Below are positions 35,900 to 47,700 of a stretch of 64,000 nt of DNA, one piece after another. The stretch covers positions 237,285 through 301,284 of the forward strand of contig NW_025944084.1 of the NCBI RefSeq assembly GCF_000764305.2, written 5' to 3'. Each line of letters starts with the position of its first letter. Positions within the stretch are counted from its first letter, which is position 1. The notes beneath the pieces were generated by a model that saw only the letters and a program-made list of their open reading frames with translations, did no database searches and was not told the DNA's origin. The DNA comes from Hyalella azteca. Its lineage: Eukaryota > Arthropoda > Malacostraca > Amphipoda > Hyalellidae. The position numbers and the translations under genes were made by a program.

Positions 35900-38800
35900 T
35901 CAGACGTATACGTGTACTGCGTGGCCAGTGATGGACGAGCAAGAACTCTACAATGTATTTTTCCTCTTTTCTCTGCATATAATAACTTTCAATAAACCAA
36001 ATTTTAAATGTAGATAGGATTTAAATTGTATCTGTATATAAATTTAATTGTGCAAATTCGTTACTAAACTTAAACGTTTTGTACTACTAATGGTAAGCTA
36101 TAAATCAGACGACAGAAAATTGAATCAATATCTATCCGTTTGCTGGAAAACTGTGCCCAAATCTGTTGATTTTTTCAACTTATGCGTTGAATAAATCGAT
36201 GAACTTAAGCTACATAATAATGAGCCAGCCGCTGAAGAGGGCTGGCCAATACTTTCCGTAGTGCTATCATCACAGGTAGAGTCGTGGCTTATATGTAAAT
36301 GAGTGTATTAAAGTGCTTGTAATACAAAATGAAATGGCAGCAATGCATCAGGTTATCCGAGTTTGTTATGCGTTGTCTCAAGATCTTCATTCGATTTTCG
36401 ATTATTGGCTACGATGTAGTCTGGTAATTCAACACCAATTTGAAAAATACCATTACATTACCATCTATTTTTTGGGAATAGAACTAAATTAGTGGGTTTG
36501 TTTAATTACACTAAATTGAATGCTAATGCCTGATATGACCTGAAAATATTGGCTGAATGAAGATATATTATTTATCATTATTCCAATAACCAGTTCTGCT
36601 AATGGGAATGCTTATTCTTTTTGAAAATGTTGGAACTTTGTGAAAATAATAAAAACAAACTTGAGGTTGACTTGGAAAACACAATACTACTATAATCATC
36701 CAATAGAAAACATAGGTAAATAAATAAATTTTCACTAGAAATGCTACAGCAGTTGCCAACCAATATAATGACTCATAATGAAATAAGATCATTTTTAGTT
36801 GTGGTGATGAAGAGGAATTCAGTATAGTATATACAGATACTGAAACTATAGTGTACTATAGTACCAGTGTATATAGTACTATTTACGATAGTACTATATA
36901 GTATACACTAAAACCGAGGGAGTATAACTGCCTCGGTTTCGGTGTTAAAATGTTACGGATTCAATAACGGATTCGTTTTGATGAGAAGCTTCTGTGAAGC
37001 TGCAGCAATTCAGGGGCATAGTCATCATTGACCGCAGCATTCATCACTGCCGAACCGCACTCCAACTGATATTAAAATTAAATACTGCTAATTAATTAAA
37101 GTTTACTCCTCGATCGGAATAAAAAGGGGAATGTTTATTAATATCAGATCGACAGAATCATCATGGTAACAGTTATTCAAATAAATTTCACCTAAAACTC
37201 TTTCTAATCGCTCATTAATCACTGGGAACAAATGGAACATTTTCATAATATTATTTCTGGTCATCTTCGTTCAAATTTAATAATTATTTTTGGTACATTT
37301 TTATTTAAATACACGACAATCGTTTGACCAAAGAGTTATCGATATCCCAGGCGCAATGGGGAGTGACTTTTGAAAATCATTTGCTTCGTCAGGTATCGCA
37401 AGGTCGGCGTCATCATGGGTGTGCTGATTGCGGTGAACCACCCCCGTGGGCCATCACAACTGATATCATCCATAACACCATCCCTGCACTATTCTTGTAA
37501 TGGAATCAAAATAAATTAGAACAAGACACGGAAATGCTTATGAAATTGAGGTGGTCAGACATAATTTACGCGCAGAGCTTTATTGGTCATTACATGCATT
37601 CGGACTTACTAAGCAATGCTAAATCCACCTATTCGAAACGGAAAAATACGGAAATTTCTGAGTGAATGAATATTAACAATCTTCAGTCATGAGCTTGCAA
37701 CAGACTCAAATCGAAATTAAACTTTGTAGCTTCTAAAGATTTCAATGAATATTCTCACACCAAAATGTTTTGTATCGTGGTTATGGAAGATATTCCTCAA
37801 AATTCGAAAGTTTGAAAGGAGAGTGTTTAGATTTATTTTATGTTTGGATTCACTTTCAAAATCAATTTCATGAGAAACAGTAGTAGTAGGAGTAGTAGTA
37901 TAATGGTTTGCTAGCGCTTCAGCTATTTTATTTCGCACCGGAGGTCAAACTATAAAATCACCAGCAAGGCGGAAGGTCTCAATTATTCAAAATCTCAAAT
38001 TCATCATCACCCACAAGGGGCGGAAGGTCTCAGATGTCCAGCCCGCTGAAGCTGGCTCGATTGAAGCAGCGTTAGCATCTCGAAGTGACGAAGTGACAAG
38101 GAGGGGCAGGTGAAAAGCAACAGAAACTAAGACACTCGAACAAGAAGTCGCTTACACGGGACGTCGGCCGCCTGCACGAGAGAGACAGAGAAGGGAAATG
38201 CAAGGAATCCTACCTACATAATAACTTAACCCCACAACTGAGTCCTGCAGTCAGACACCGCGAGCTCAGCGGTGGGGCGCTCAGGAACAATCCCCCTAAT
38301 AGAGCAAAATCACATATGACTTCTGACGAGCACAGACACGCGTCAGAAGTCCCCCCTGAGGGGTCACGAGAAAGAGTCCCGGTGTCTTCCTATGATTTTA
38401 AAAACTTTAGCTCCCACCTCCGGTGCATCATCCGACTTGAGGTTCCTAGAATTTCTGCCTATTTATAAACGAATACTTTTTGAACATTGTCAATAGATTT
38501 TAGTTGCTTTAATTGATAATTAATTTTCTTCTCCGATACTCTGCTCATTTTATTGAATTTTATAAATGATGAAGCTTTTCCAATACAAATTTTGTGAATT
38601 CATTTAAAGTTTCGTGTAATTTTTAATTCTTGTCCAATTCCCGAGATAAGCAATAAAATAATCTCAATACATGGACCAAAGTTAAACTTACATTTAATTG
38701 AATATCACGGACACTTAAGAATCTTAAGAATTCAAAATTCAAATTTTATTTTGAGAAAAATGAAACTAATTTTTTTTACGAGTGACATGGAGAGTACAAA

Positions 38801-39740
38801 AATCAATTTCACGGTATGGCACAAATATTTTTTTCAAAATAAATAACAGAATAATTTTAAATTATTTTTTCAATTACATTTTTTAAATGAATAAATTATT
38901 TTTAATAATTTTTTTAAAGTAATGTTTCATTCAAAAATTTTCTTCTTATGTTATGTAGAGATAATATTAGAATAGTAAAAATTATCCAGTTCTATTCTTA
39001 CTTGAAGCTCCTTTATTTTATTTACTTGAATGTACGTGTCTTCGAACGCTTTGCTAACAAACAAGAATTAAATAACAGCTTATTATAGGTATATTCATGG
39101 AGTGAGCATTTTCATCATATATTTGATTTAAGACTATAACGTTGGATGAAAGGCAATTATCAATGCCTTTTTCTTATCCCGGGTCCCAAGTTGCTTTATT
39201 TTTTCTATCTTTATCTAACGCAAGTTAGACCTGACGATCAGACCACAAATTTGCGACCACAAACGTGTCTGGAAATGCTATGAGGAAATGAACTGCTTAC
39301 CATCCCTTCGGCCACCACTACAACAAAAACAAATGGCAGCAAAACAAAATAATAAATGTTGGCCAACGTCACTCCGGTGGCCAAAGTCATCCCAGTCACT
39401 TTGGCCACGTTCCCGCCTTCATGCGAGCTTTGGCAGCGTCGTGACCCGGCCAGGCGGGAGCGCAGCCCTACACCACAAATTTAGCTCGTAAACAAGCCCT
39501 AGCGCCAACGCCGGCCCTAAAATGCAATAACTAAACTCAGCTCACACCCAAGAAGCTGTAGGTAACTGAGTCATCTCCCCACACCAACTTTAAGCAACAC
39601 CTACCACTACCAGGCTACCTCACTCCACAGCCTGCTGAATCAAATAGTCATGCAATTGTCCCGGCCAGGCTACCCTCGCCCCGACAGCTGATGCGCGGCA
39701 CACCCCAAGCAGGGATAACCCAATCCGAACACTGTGCTTT
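35900..39740. other. Gene-poor region
   Basis: AT-rich to 37900, then a more GC-balanced stretch (about 37950-38420) that looks like part of a repeat. A palindrome-rich tract of ATAGTACTATA words lies at 36820-36910. No coding exon recognised. Confidence 0.4.
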
Positions 39741-39756
39741 AAATGCTCAACTTGAG

Positions 39757-39942
39757 TCAGCTGAACATGAATAAATCTGCAGCTGGCTGCAATTTTGGAA
39801 TTTTAAGTAAAGAATACTTTTCAAGTGCAATTAGAGTGATACCTTGGAAGCTTCGTGATGCATTCCTAAGAACCAAAGTTCTTAACCTATTTTCATGCTC
39901 AAGAATTTTTCTATTGGTTCCATCCAGATCAGCGATCGTCAT
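39757..39942 (-). other. Open frame with a faint LDL-receptor class B-like motif
   Basis: The first part reads IADLDGTNRKILEHENRLR, which resembles the ADLDGTNRKIL strand of YWTD propeller repeats in LRP-type receptors. The YW motif that should come before it is not visible in frame and no splice site is clear. If it is real it is a decayed exon fragment; it may be chance. Confidence 0.2.
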
Positions 39943-40128
39943 CCCTTATTTTTCGGCCGTTGTATGATGGTAAGGAGGCCATGCCTTGAGGCTTGTTTCT
40001 ACCCTAACCATATTTCAATCATGCTCCGAATTGGCCAGCTTCAAATCGTATCCGTCATACACGTTCTCGAGCGTAAATCTTGCTTCAACGTCGGAAATTG
40101 GCAGAATTGCTTCAAAACCTGAATTTTA

Positions 40129-40735
40129 TAACATAACATAACATAGTGATGTCGGCGCTGAAGTGTAGACCTGATGTGGCCTGTCGCCGATTCTTTTCCT
40201 GCCTTGTTCATAGATCTAAACTCGTGTCATTTGACCGGATCTTTTCATGACTGGCGATAGTTTGAAGTAGCTACTAGACTTCCACCGGGTTCGATAAGGA
40301 GCTAGGATTTCAAATCTGAACATATATTTTTCCATAGCTTTATCTAGTTTGTTCTTGAACGCGTTCATACTTGGAGCGCCAACGATGTCATCGGGGAGGC
40401 TGTTCCACATGTCGGTGATTCGAAACGAGAAGAAATTTTGTCGCGTGGAGAAGTTTCAGCGCAATTTTTTTAGCTTATAGCCGTGGCCCCTGGTGTTGGT
40501 TCTTGTTTCAAATTCTAGCAACCCTTCAGGGACCTTGTATAGACCATGAGTATACTTGTATACTTCAATGAGGTCCCCACGCAGACGTCGATAACTGAGG
40601 CTTGGAAGCTTCATAATCTTCAATCTTTCTTCATAGGACTTGCCCTTCAAGCATGGAATTATCCTTGTTGCACGTCTTTGAACATTCTCTATTAAATTTC
40701 TATCATTTTCAAATCTCGGTGACCGCAATTACGTT
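40129..40735 (-). mobile_element. L2/CR1-like non-LTR retrotransposon, 3' end of ORF2
   Basis: The frame 40728-40216 encodes the familiar C-terminal region of these reverse transcriptases: NLIENVQRRATRI, KLPSLSYRRLRGDLIEVYKY, then FFSFRITDMWNSLPDDIV and APSMNAFKNKLDK. One in-frame TGA lies between the two parts (after YKLKKLR). The 5' side stops at about 40735, so the element is strongly truncated. The 3' side ends in ATAACATAACATAACATA. The clade assignment rests on this motif set only. Confidence 0.85.
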
Positions 40736-40790
40736 TGTATGACGTTTAGATATTTGCATTGCCTCTTCATATTCCTGCTAAGGGTACGTA

Positions 40791-41377
40791 CACAGTGAAA
40801 GCAGGTTGCCAGCATGCTGGTTACCTGCTGAGGCTGGCGCCTGAAACAAGTGCGAGAGGTTCACAGAGGAAGCAGGAAACCAGCTGCGACCTAATCAGTG
40901 CTCTGGGTCAGCAAGTGTATTATTAGTGTATTTTATTAGTGAACTTAATTGGTGTACTTTATAAGTGTATTTTATTAATATATTAGCGTATTTTACTATT
41001 GTATTTTGCTAGTGTACTTTGTTAACGTGTTTATTGGTGTATTTTTATTATGGTATGTATTTTTATTAGTGTATTTTATTTGTGTATCCATGTTTTCGCA
41101 ATAGGCTCATCTGATGTGCGAAATAATTCCTAAGAAACAAAGAAAATGGAGGGTTTAAAGGTACAACTAATTCAAAAATGACCATATGCCAAGCAGGTTG
41201 AGCAAATAAGAATGTGCTGTACATTCCGGTAAATAGGTATAAGCAGGTTGTCGGCAGAAGCCTATTCGTACAGGTTTTCACTGTGAATACTTACATTATT
41301 ATCCTATGTTCATTCTTGTGGCAGGTTGGAGCAGGCTGCCCGCGCGGGCAAACCTGCTTTCACTGTGTACGTACCCT
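40791..41377. mobile_element. 587-bp MITE with TA target site
   Basis: Inverted ends AGGGTACGTACACAGTGAAA and the exact complement at 41358-41377, extending to about 27 bp, with TA on both sides (40789-40790 and 41378-41379). Inside is a GCAGGTT-rich stretch and TTAGTGTATTTTATTA repeats. No transposase. Confidence 0.85.
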
Positions 41378-41379
41378 TA

Positions 41380-43480
41380 CAGCTAACTGCCGGCAACAAG
41401 GTTCATCAATCATGGCTACAAGGCAAGGAAATCACGGTTCGCTATAAAAAATTACGACAAATCTTACCCACTGTAAACTTATTTTACTCTCGCCATTCCT
41501 CTAGTTTAAATGTAAAGAATGAATGTGGGGTACTAAACAAATATTTACTGCAACTTTTACTAAAATCAACTTGTAACAAAACACATCAAACTCACACAGC
41601 CATTCGACAGGCAAATGCCAATCTTTCGTTGCACGCAATAACACAACGCATGTATGGTAGTCCCAAGACAACACTGAACATCAGAAGTCCTTCATTCTCA
41701 TCGAAGACTGGATTATAAATTGGTAATCGTGTTCAATCTAAAGAGAAAATTCATCAATCCACGAATAAATGATAACACACGAAATAGAATTAAATCAACG
41801 TCAACAATATTAATAACGTGGAATGTCAAAGACCATATTTTCGAATGATAAAACAAATCAACTACAAACGAAACAATAAAATGTGCATAAATTTCTTGGA
41901 TTACAGAGTAACATTGCCACACAAAACAGAAACAGAATACACACAACGTGCTCTGAATTACACCAAGACTGCAGCACACAAAACGGTGCAATACAATAAC
42001 TATATTTATTCACCTCAACGACACTTGAAATTCTTATTCACATAAGGCAGTAAAAGAATTTTATTCCGACAAAAGCCAACGACTCCCATGCAGAGCATTA
42101 TTATAAGCAGGTGTCTGTTACCCTGCAAGCTTCTGTACTCAACATCTATCACTACGAAGCCATTTATTAAAAATCATACAGAATAGACCTAAGTTGATCT
42201 GCTCTTTGTAACGTCGCTTTTACATTGGTCACGATTGCCTAAACTCACCTTTAAAGATCCTTATGAAACGCAAACGGATTACCATTCATGGATGGCTCAC
42301 AAGTCAATTAAAATATTCCTAGTAGATAAGATACCAAAGAAGATAACATTTAGCCAATATTACCATCTGATCCTTGGCTTGTAAAGATAAATATCTAAAT
42401 GAATTCATCCATTTCCATGGCCAGATTCAGGAAAGCAGATTGCGGTAGAAAAATTCACAAGCAGTTCAAATTTTTTGGCCACAACTCTTTCAGAAAACAC
42501 TATAAACTTTTATGCATTCAAACCGAAAACTAAAAAAAAAATAGTGTTGCCGGCGAGACAAGATTTTTACAACAAATTCAGAATGCAGAGTCGAAATGGA
42601 CCAACTATATTAAGATCAACGTCCATGTTGATCATGAGAGAAGCATCAGCTCAGAGTGGCGGTAAGAGTCGCTGATTTAAGTAGAATAACAAACTTGCAC
42701 AGCGGTAACGACATGAGCGTTGCAAACATGTGAAGGACGATATATGCAAGAAATTCCATACCAAAGAAAAATTACGAGTAAATGAGAGGCGAAGGAATTA
42801 AGAAATAATTAGGTACCTACATATGCTAGGCATCTGCAAATAACCACATACAAAACGGTCCATAAATTCCATTTAAGCCTTATTGACTTTATATAAAAAT
42901 AATTGTATCAAGGCAGCTATCATTAATGCTGCGACAAGGATTGAGCTGTGTAACTAATGGAACTCTAGACTTGTACACATTTAGAGCTGAATGGGAAGCT
43001 GAATATTATGCTTTTGAAGACATGAGCAAACGGACAAATGATAATATTTATCTTTTATCTAATTTATCTCTAAGTAATACTTCTTGCATTCCATTATTCC
43101 AGTTGAATAAATAATATCTTGCGAGCATAAGAATTCATATATCAATAATTATAATATCTTAAACAGTTCTAATATTACTTTCGTCAAAATAAATTTCGTC
43201 ACACTACTCGACTATACAACAAAATTACGACAATAAACTTGAAACAGCAAAACCTCATGTCAGTGGAAATGGAGTGCACCTGTAGGCTTGACATAGGTAC
43301 GGAATGTGGAGGGCTAGAACGCATCCTGGAACAATCTACTACTAATTGATGATCCAGTACTAATACTGATGATCTACGACGCTGGACCATGGCACAAACT
43401 CTGTCCGTGAACTTTACTATTCGATGCATCAAAGCTCCCCAGAAGATTATTAGTCAATATTAATTGCATCCTGGAGCTGC
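41380..43480. other. No gene recognised
   Basis: Frames up to about 130 codons (41326-41718) start inside the neighbouring MITE and have no recognisable domain. Confidence 0.4.
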
Positions 43481-43485
43481 ACCAC

Positions 43486-44603
43486 ATGACTTCCTTCAAA
43501 TTTCTAAGTGTGATCATGGTGGTATCCATGATACTTGGCTTCACTGCTCATACGGGTTCGGAGTCTGCACGTCGGTTGGAATTAAGTCAAGAAGGAATGA
43601 CTAGTAAGTCATGGCGCCAAGGGTGAACTCGCGCAATGGGTGAAAATACAGAACGAACATAAATAATGAAAAGTTGCCGTGATTTGAGCAATGAAGCTGG
43701 GTGGTTTGTTTGATTCGTTAATGAGCGATACCTACACTTAATTATTTAACGAATTATCTTTTAACTGTAATATTAACAGGTTTTAACACAAGCCCGCATG
43801 GATATCTCAAAATAAATAACACAAAACTAAATTCATATAATGGAATATTTCTCACATATTAATGGATCAGCTTCGGAGAAACAAACATCAGCTTCCAAAA
43901 AGCTCTACGCAAATGTGATTCTTTGAAATGGCGTTCACCTATCAAGAAGACATGCATAAATAATTGTAAAATATTGTCTTAATATTTATATTGGAACGTT
44001 AAGAGCGTTATTGCTTCATATACAAATACTTACCAATTATTCCAATTATTTTTTTTACTTCTTAAATAAATAAAAACCTGCAAATTCGAGGACTCCAAGC
44101 CCGACTCTCAAGTCGATCTATATAGTTTAAAAACAAGCTACGGATGAAAATAAACATTTCTCATTCTCAATATAAGGTGAAAGATTTTTTCGAGCCACAG
44201 CAGGGATTTTATGAAGCGCGAAAACTAATCAGAACTGCCGTAATTCTTAAAATTAATCATGGCGCACCATGGAAAATTGACATGCCCTCTTGACAGCTTA
44301 TTGACCAGGGGTTATGCGAGCACACAACATCTCTAATGCATTCGTTAATACCAAAGACTGGCCGTTCAATAATAATTCTCACTTAGCTGCTCCTAAATGC
44401 TCTGCTACTAAAATTAAACATTGCACAGGTAAGTTTCAAGTAGATTTTGAGTGGCTTTATTTTCATCAGATGAAACGACTTATCTCATTAGAACCTGAGA
44501 TTTTAGCACACCCATTTCCTATTTATCACTCACACTCATGTTAACAGTACAAATCGTGCGCCCCATCAATATGATTCTCAATTCGATGATAAGGTATAGG
44601 TAA
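43486..44603 (+). CDS. Candidate small secreted peptide gene
   Basis: Exon 1 (43486-43603) encodes a strong signal peptide (MTSFKFLSVIMVVSMILGF, cleavage near residue 20-24) followed by ESARRLELSQEG, and ends at a consensus GTAAGT in phase 1. In the same phase, 44387-44428 (acceptor TTAG, donor GTAAGT) would add PKCSATKIKHCT with two cysteines, and 44548-44603 (acceptor AACAG) would add a short tail ending in TAA. An AATAAA follows at 44673. Together this gives about 71 aa and would converge on the GALNT10 gene. Exon 1 is fairly convincing; the two downstream exons are guesses from splice signals and phase. A dibasic RR after the signal peptide would suit a peptide precursor. No family recognised. 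Confidence 0.35.
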
Positions 44604-44781
44604 CGGTGAGCAAAGCAAGACTCGGGAGGCACGATCTTGCATTTTTAAATTCGTTGTCAAACTCAATTCAAGAATAAAAACTTTCCTACTCATGGAGCAC
44701 GTTTCTCTGATTTTAAATTATTTTTAAATTCCATAGAAGCAAGGAGTAGAAAATGAGCAAGTATTATGACGAATTTGTGGT

Positions 44782-47700
44782 TTAAGAAGGCAAGGGGTCG
44801 AGTATATCGTAACGCTTGAGGCGTTCTTCGTTGACATACGTCCATTCCCATCGCTGAGACTCGCTGCCCTCGTTGCAGGCCGACACGAAGAGCTCCTTGG
44901 TAGCGAGGTTAGCGTCCAGGCAGTGGGAACCGTACTGCCCGAACCTGATCGTGTGCGTTTCCTGTAAATCCCGAGTTCGCTTATTAAATCCTGTTGAAAT
45001 AGCGAATCTATTCCGGAATTTTTCATCCTTTGACATCCATTTTATTTTCTACCTTTTCTTGTTTACCAAGATTCAACTTAGTACCGGCATGAAATCAAGT
45101 GCTGGTTCACAATAACTGTATGCGGCATCTGCTAAAAATGTTACACTTCTCTTCGATGGGGACGGTTAAAATATTCCCAACAGCGCAAAAGATTTAATGT
45201 AAATTCCATCAAACCGCCATGCTCATTTATAACTACAAGAACAGCAACAGAATAGATATCTATAAAACAAAAATAATATAATCAAAATGGAGGCAGGCAA
45301 AGAATTGTAATGAGGATAGAAATGCGTTCAAATCTAAGTGCCACTAATGAGGAGATGGTTAAGGTGTGTTAAGTTGGATGAGGGCGCTAATGACGACTGT
45401 TCTCGCGCCTGGAAGCTACGGTAGGAAAATGATTATTCTTGGCGAGGCGACAGAAAATTTGTCGCGTTCAAAAATAGCAAGGAGAAAACAATGCCGTTAA
45501 ACGAATTCATTAAATTTCTTAGTCGAGCCTCACCAAGTTGTAGTTCCACATTTGGTTGCCAAGGCCTTTATGGCATCCGTAGAGCAGGACAGGGGCACGA
45601 GCTCCCGCCACATCAGGCACATCAAAGCAATTATGACTCTTGAGCGGCCGCAGGTCCTGAAAATCATTTCATTTCGTTAGTGTTAACCTATCTAAAAATA
45701 TGATTTTGCAACGCTATCTTTAATCCAACGCCAAATTTCTTTCCTACTGCACATTGAATAACAACGCGTAATATTTAGCTACCCCAACAAGTATGTAACG
45801 ACAGCACCGAGGGCAATGAGCAAGAGGGAAATGAGCAACAGGGAGATGGCAAGACCTTGTAGCCAGTGAGCTGGAAGAGCTGCTGGGAGCTGGAGGAACA
45901 GTCAGCCAGTGAGTCCAGGCGGTCAAACTGGCCCTTAAACTGAGTGTCCACACACAGCGAGGGCTTCGCCATGCTCCTTACCTGAGACAGACCAACAAAT
46001 AAATACTTAAACCCCATGACTTGAACTTCATGCATACAGTGACACGAGTCAAGCATACATTTTACCGGGGTATAAGTCATGCCAATAGTGCAGATGAAAA
46101 TGAATTTACATTAATAAATTCATCATTATGAAAATATTAGTTTAGAATTTGATCAAAAATTATTTAAATAACATCTGTCTGAAAATTTTCCTTAAATAAC
46201 TTCACCAAAAACAGTAATGCTTTAGCCATTTTATATTGAGGAACAATCATCTTTCTTGACTTCTTCCCTTAAGAGGAGTGTCTTGGCCAAAAAAGTTGGA
46301 AGTTTAGTCTTAAAAACATATCTCCTCCTATGATTTTCAAGCTACAGCATTGAGAGATATACCATTCGATTCGAAAGAAAAATTTTCTCCAGAGATCCTC
46401 CAGTCATTTTTTTTCTTTTTTGCTTTGATTATATATTGAAAAAATATAACTCAGTACTCACTGCAGTGAGTGACAGAGCGCGCATTTTCTCGTCGGCGAA
46501 AACGTGGTCACGGACGGAAGGACGAACAGACAGACGGACATGACGAGCACAATAGCGCCTTTTTCCCATAAATGAGAGAATGCGCGAAAAAGGAGTGATA
46601 AAAATGAAAAAAATCAGAAAAAACTAAAAAGAAAAATAAAAAAATGACTGGTTGATCTTTAGATTTGGACTTTACGCAACGAATTGATATGTTTCTCGAT
46701 GTTGCCGCTTGAAAATCATAGGAGGAGATTCTAGGATTTACCTAGGAAGAGATTTTTACAGTAACCCCCTCTTCTGCGTTTTCAATGGATTTTAAGCTTT
46801 TTCATGTTTTTTTGAAAAAATATAAATGCGCAAAAAAGTCTTAGATTTCTATTTTACACATGTGTACCAAGTTTCGAAAGCTTCCGTCCGTAAGTAAAAA
46901 AGTTTTTTAGTACAGAAGCTCCCCTTAATGAAAATGTCTACATAAAAAATTCGTCTGAAAGTCAACTATCAGCTAGAGCGCAGACTGAGTTAAGCATTAC
47001 AGTGCCATTGCAGTAGTCAGGAGGCTCGACCAGCGGGTAGTGCTTGACGAGGTCGAAAGCGACCTCGTCCATGAACCACTGGAACGGCTTGCACTTGTTG
47101 CGCTCACGCACCGCGTGCTGCTCCGTCAAGTCTCCTGTCGATATCTGCAACAAAATGTACGACCTATCAATACGGCGACAAAATTTCCCTTTCCCCCTGC
47201 TTTTACTCACCAGGGTACATAAAATAAACCAAAGTATAACTCAACCAACGCTTAGGATTGTTTACTCAGAAACCGCGTGCTTTGGCAAGCATGCCGGGCT
47301 GATTTCTTTCGAGTTTTCTCAAAATAAAACTCAATGAGCATAAGCCATTACTAATACATGTGAAACCTGACAACTGCAGTACCTAACACTTTTACATGAA
47401 CAATTCACTGTAGGTAGAATTTATGATAGAGCAAAATAAGTTTAATTTAAAGAAAAATATTTCATCAGCATATGTGATAGAAATGAATAAGTAAATAACA
47501 TTGCGTGTAACGTTAAATTAACATACGTATTCGTGAGGTACATAACATAATATTGAGTATTAGTTGTTGTAAATAGCTTGTAACAAACCTGGAGCCAGCC
47601 AGGCTGTCTGGCGTAGAGATATTTCTTATAGTCATCCATCCAAACTTCAGCAACACGGCGGTAGTTCTGTGCACGGGCGAAGGAATTATTTTAACATATT

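Noticed and set aside
41326..41718. 130-codon plus-strand open frame
   Set aside because: It begins within the terminal repeat of a MITE and shows no recognisable domain.
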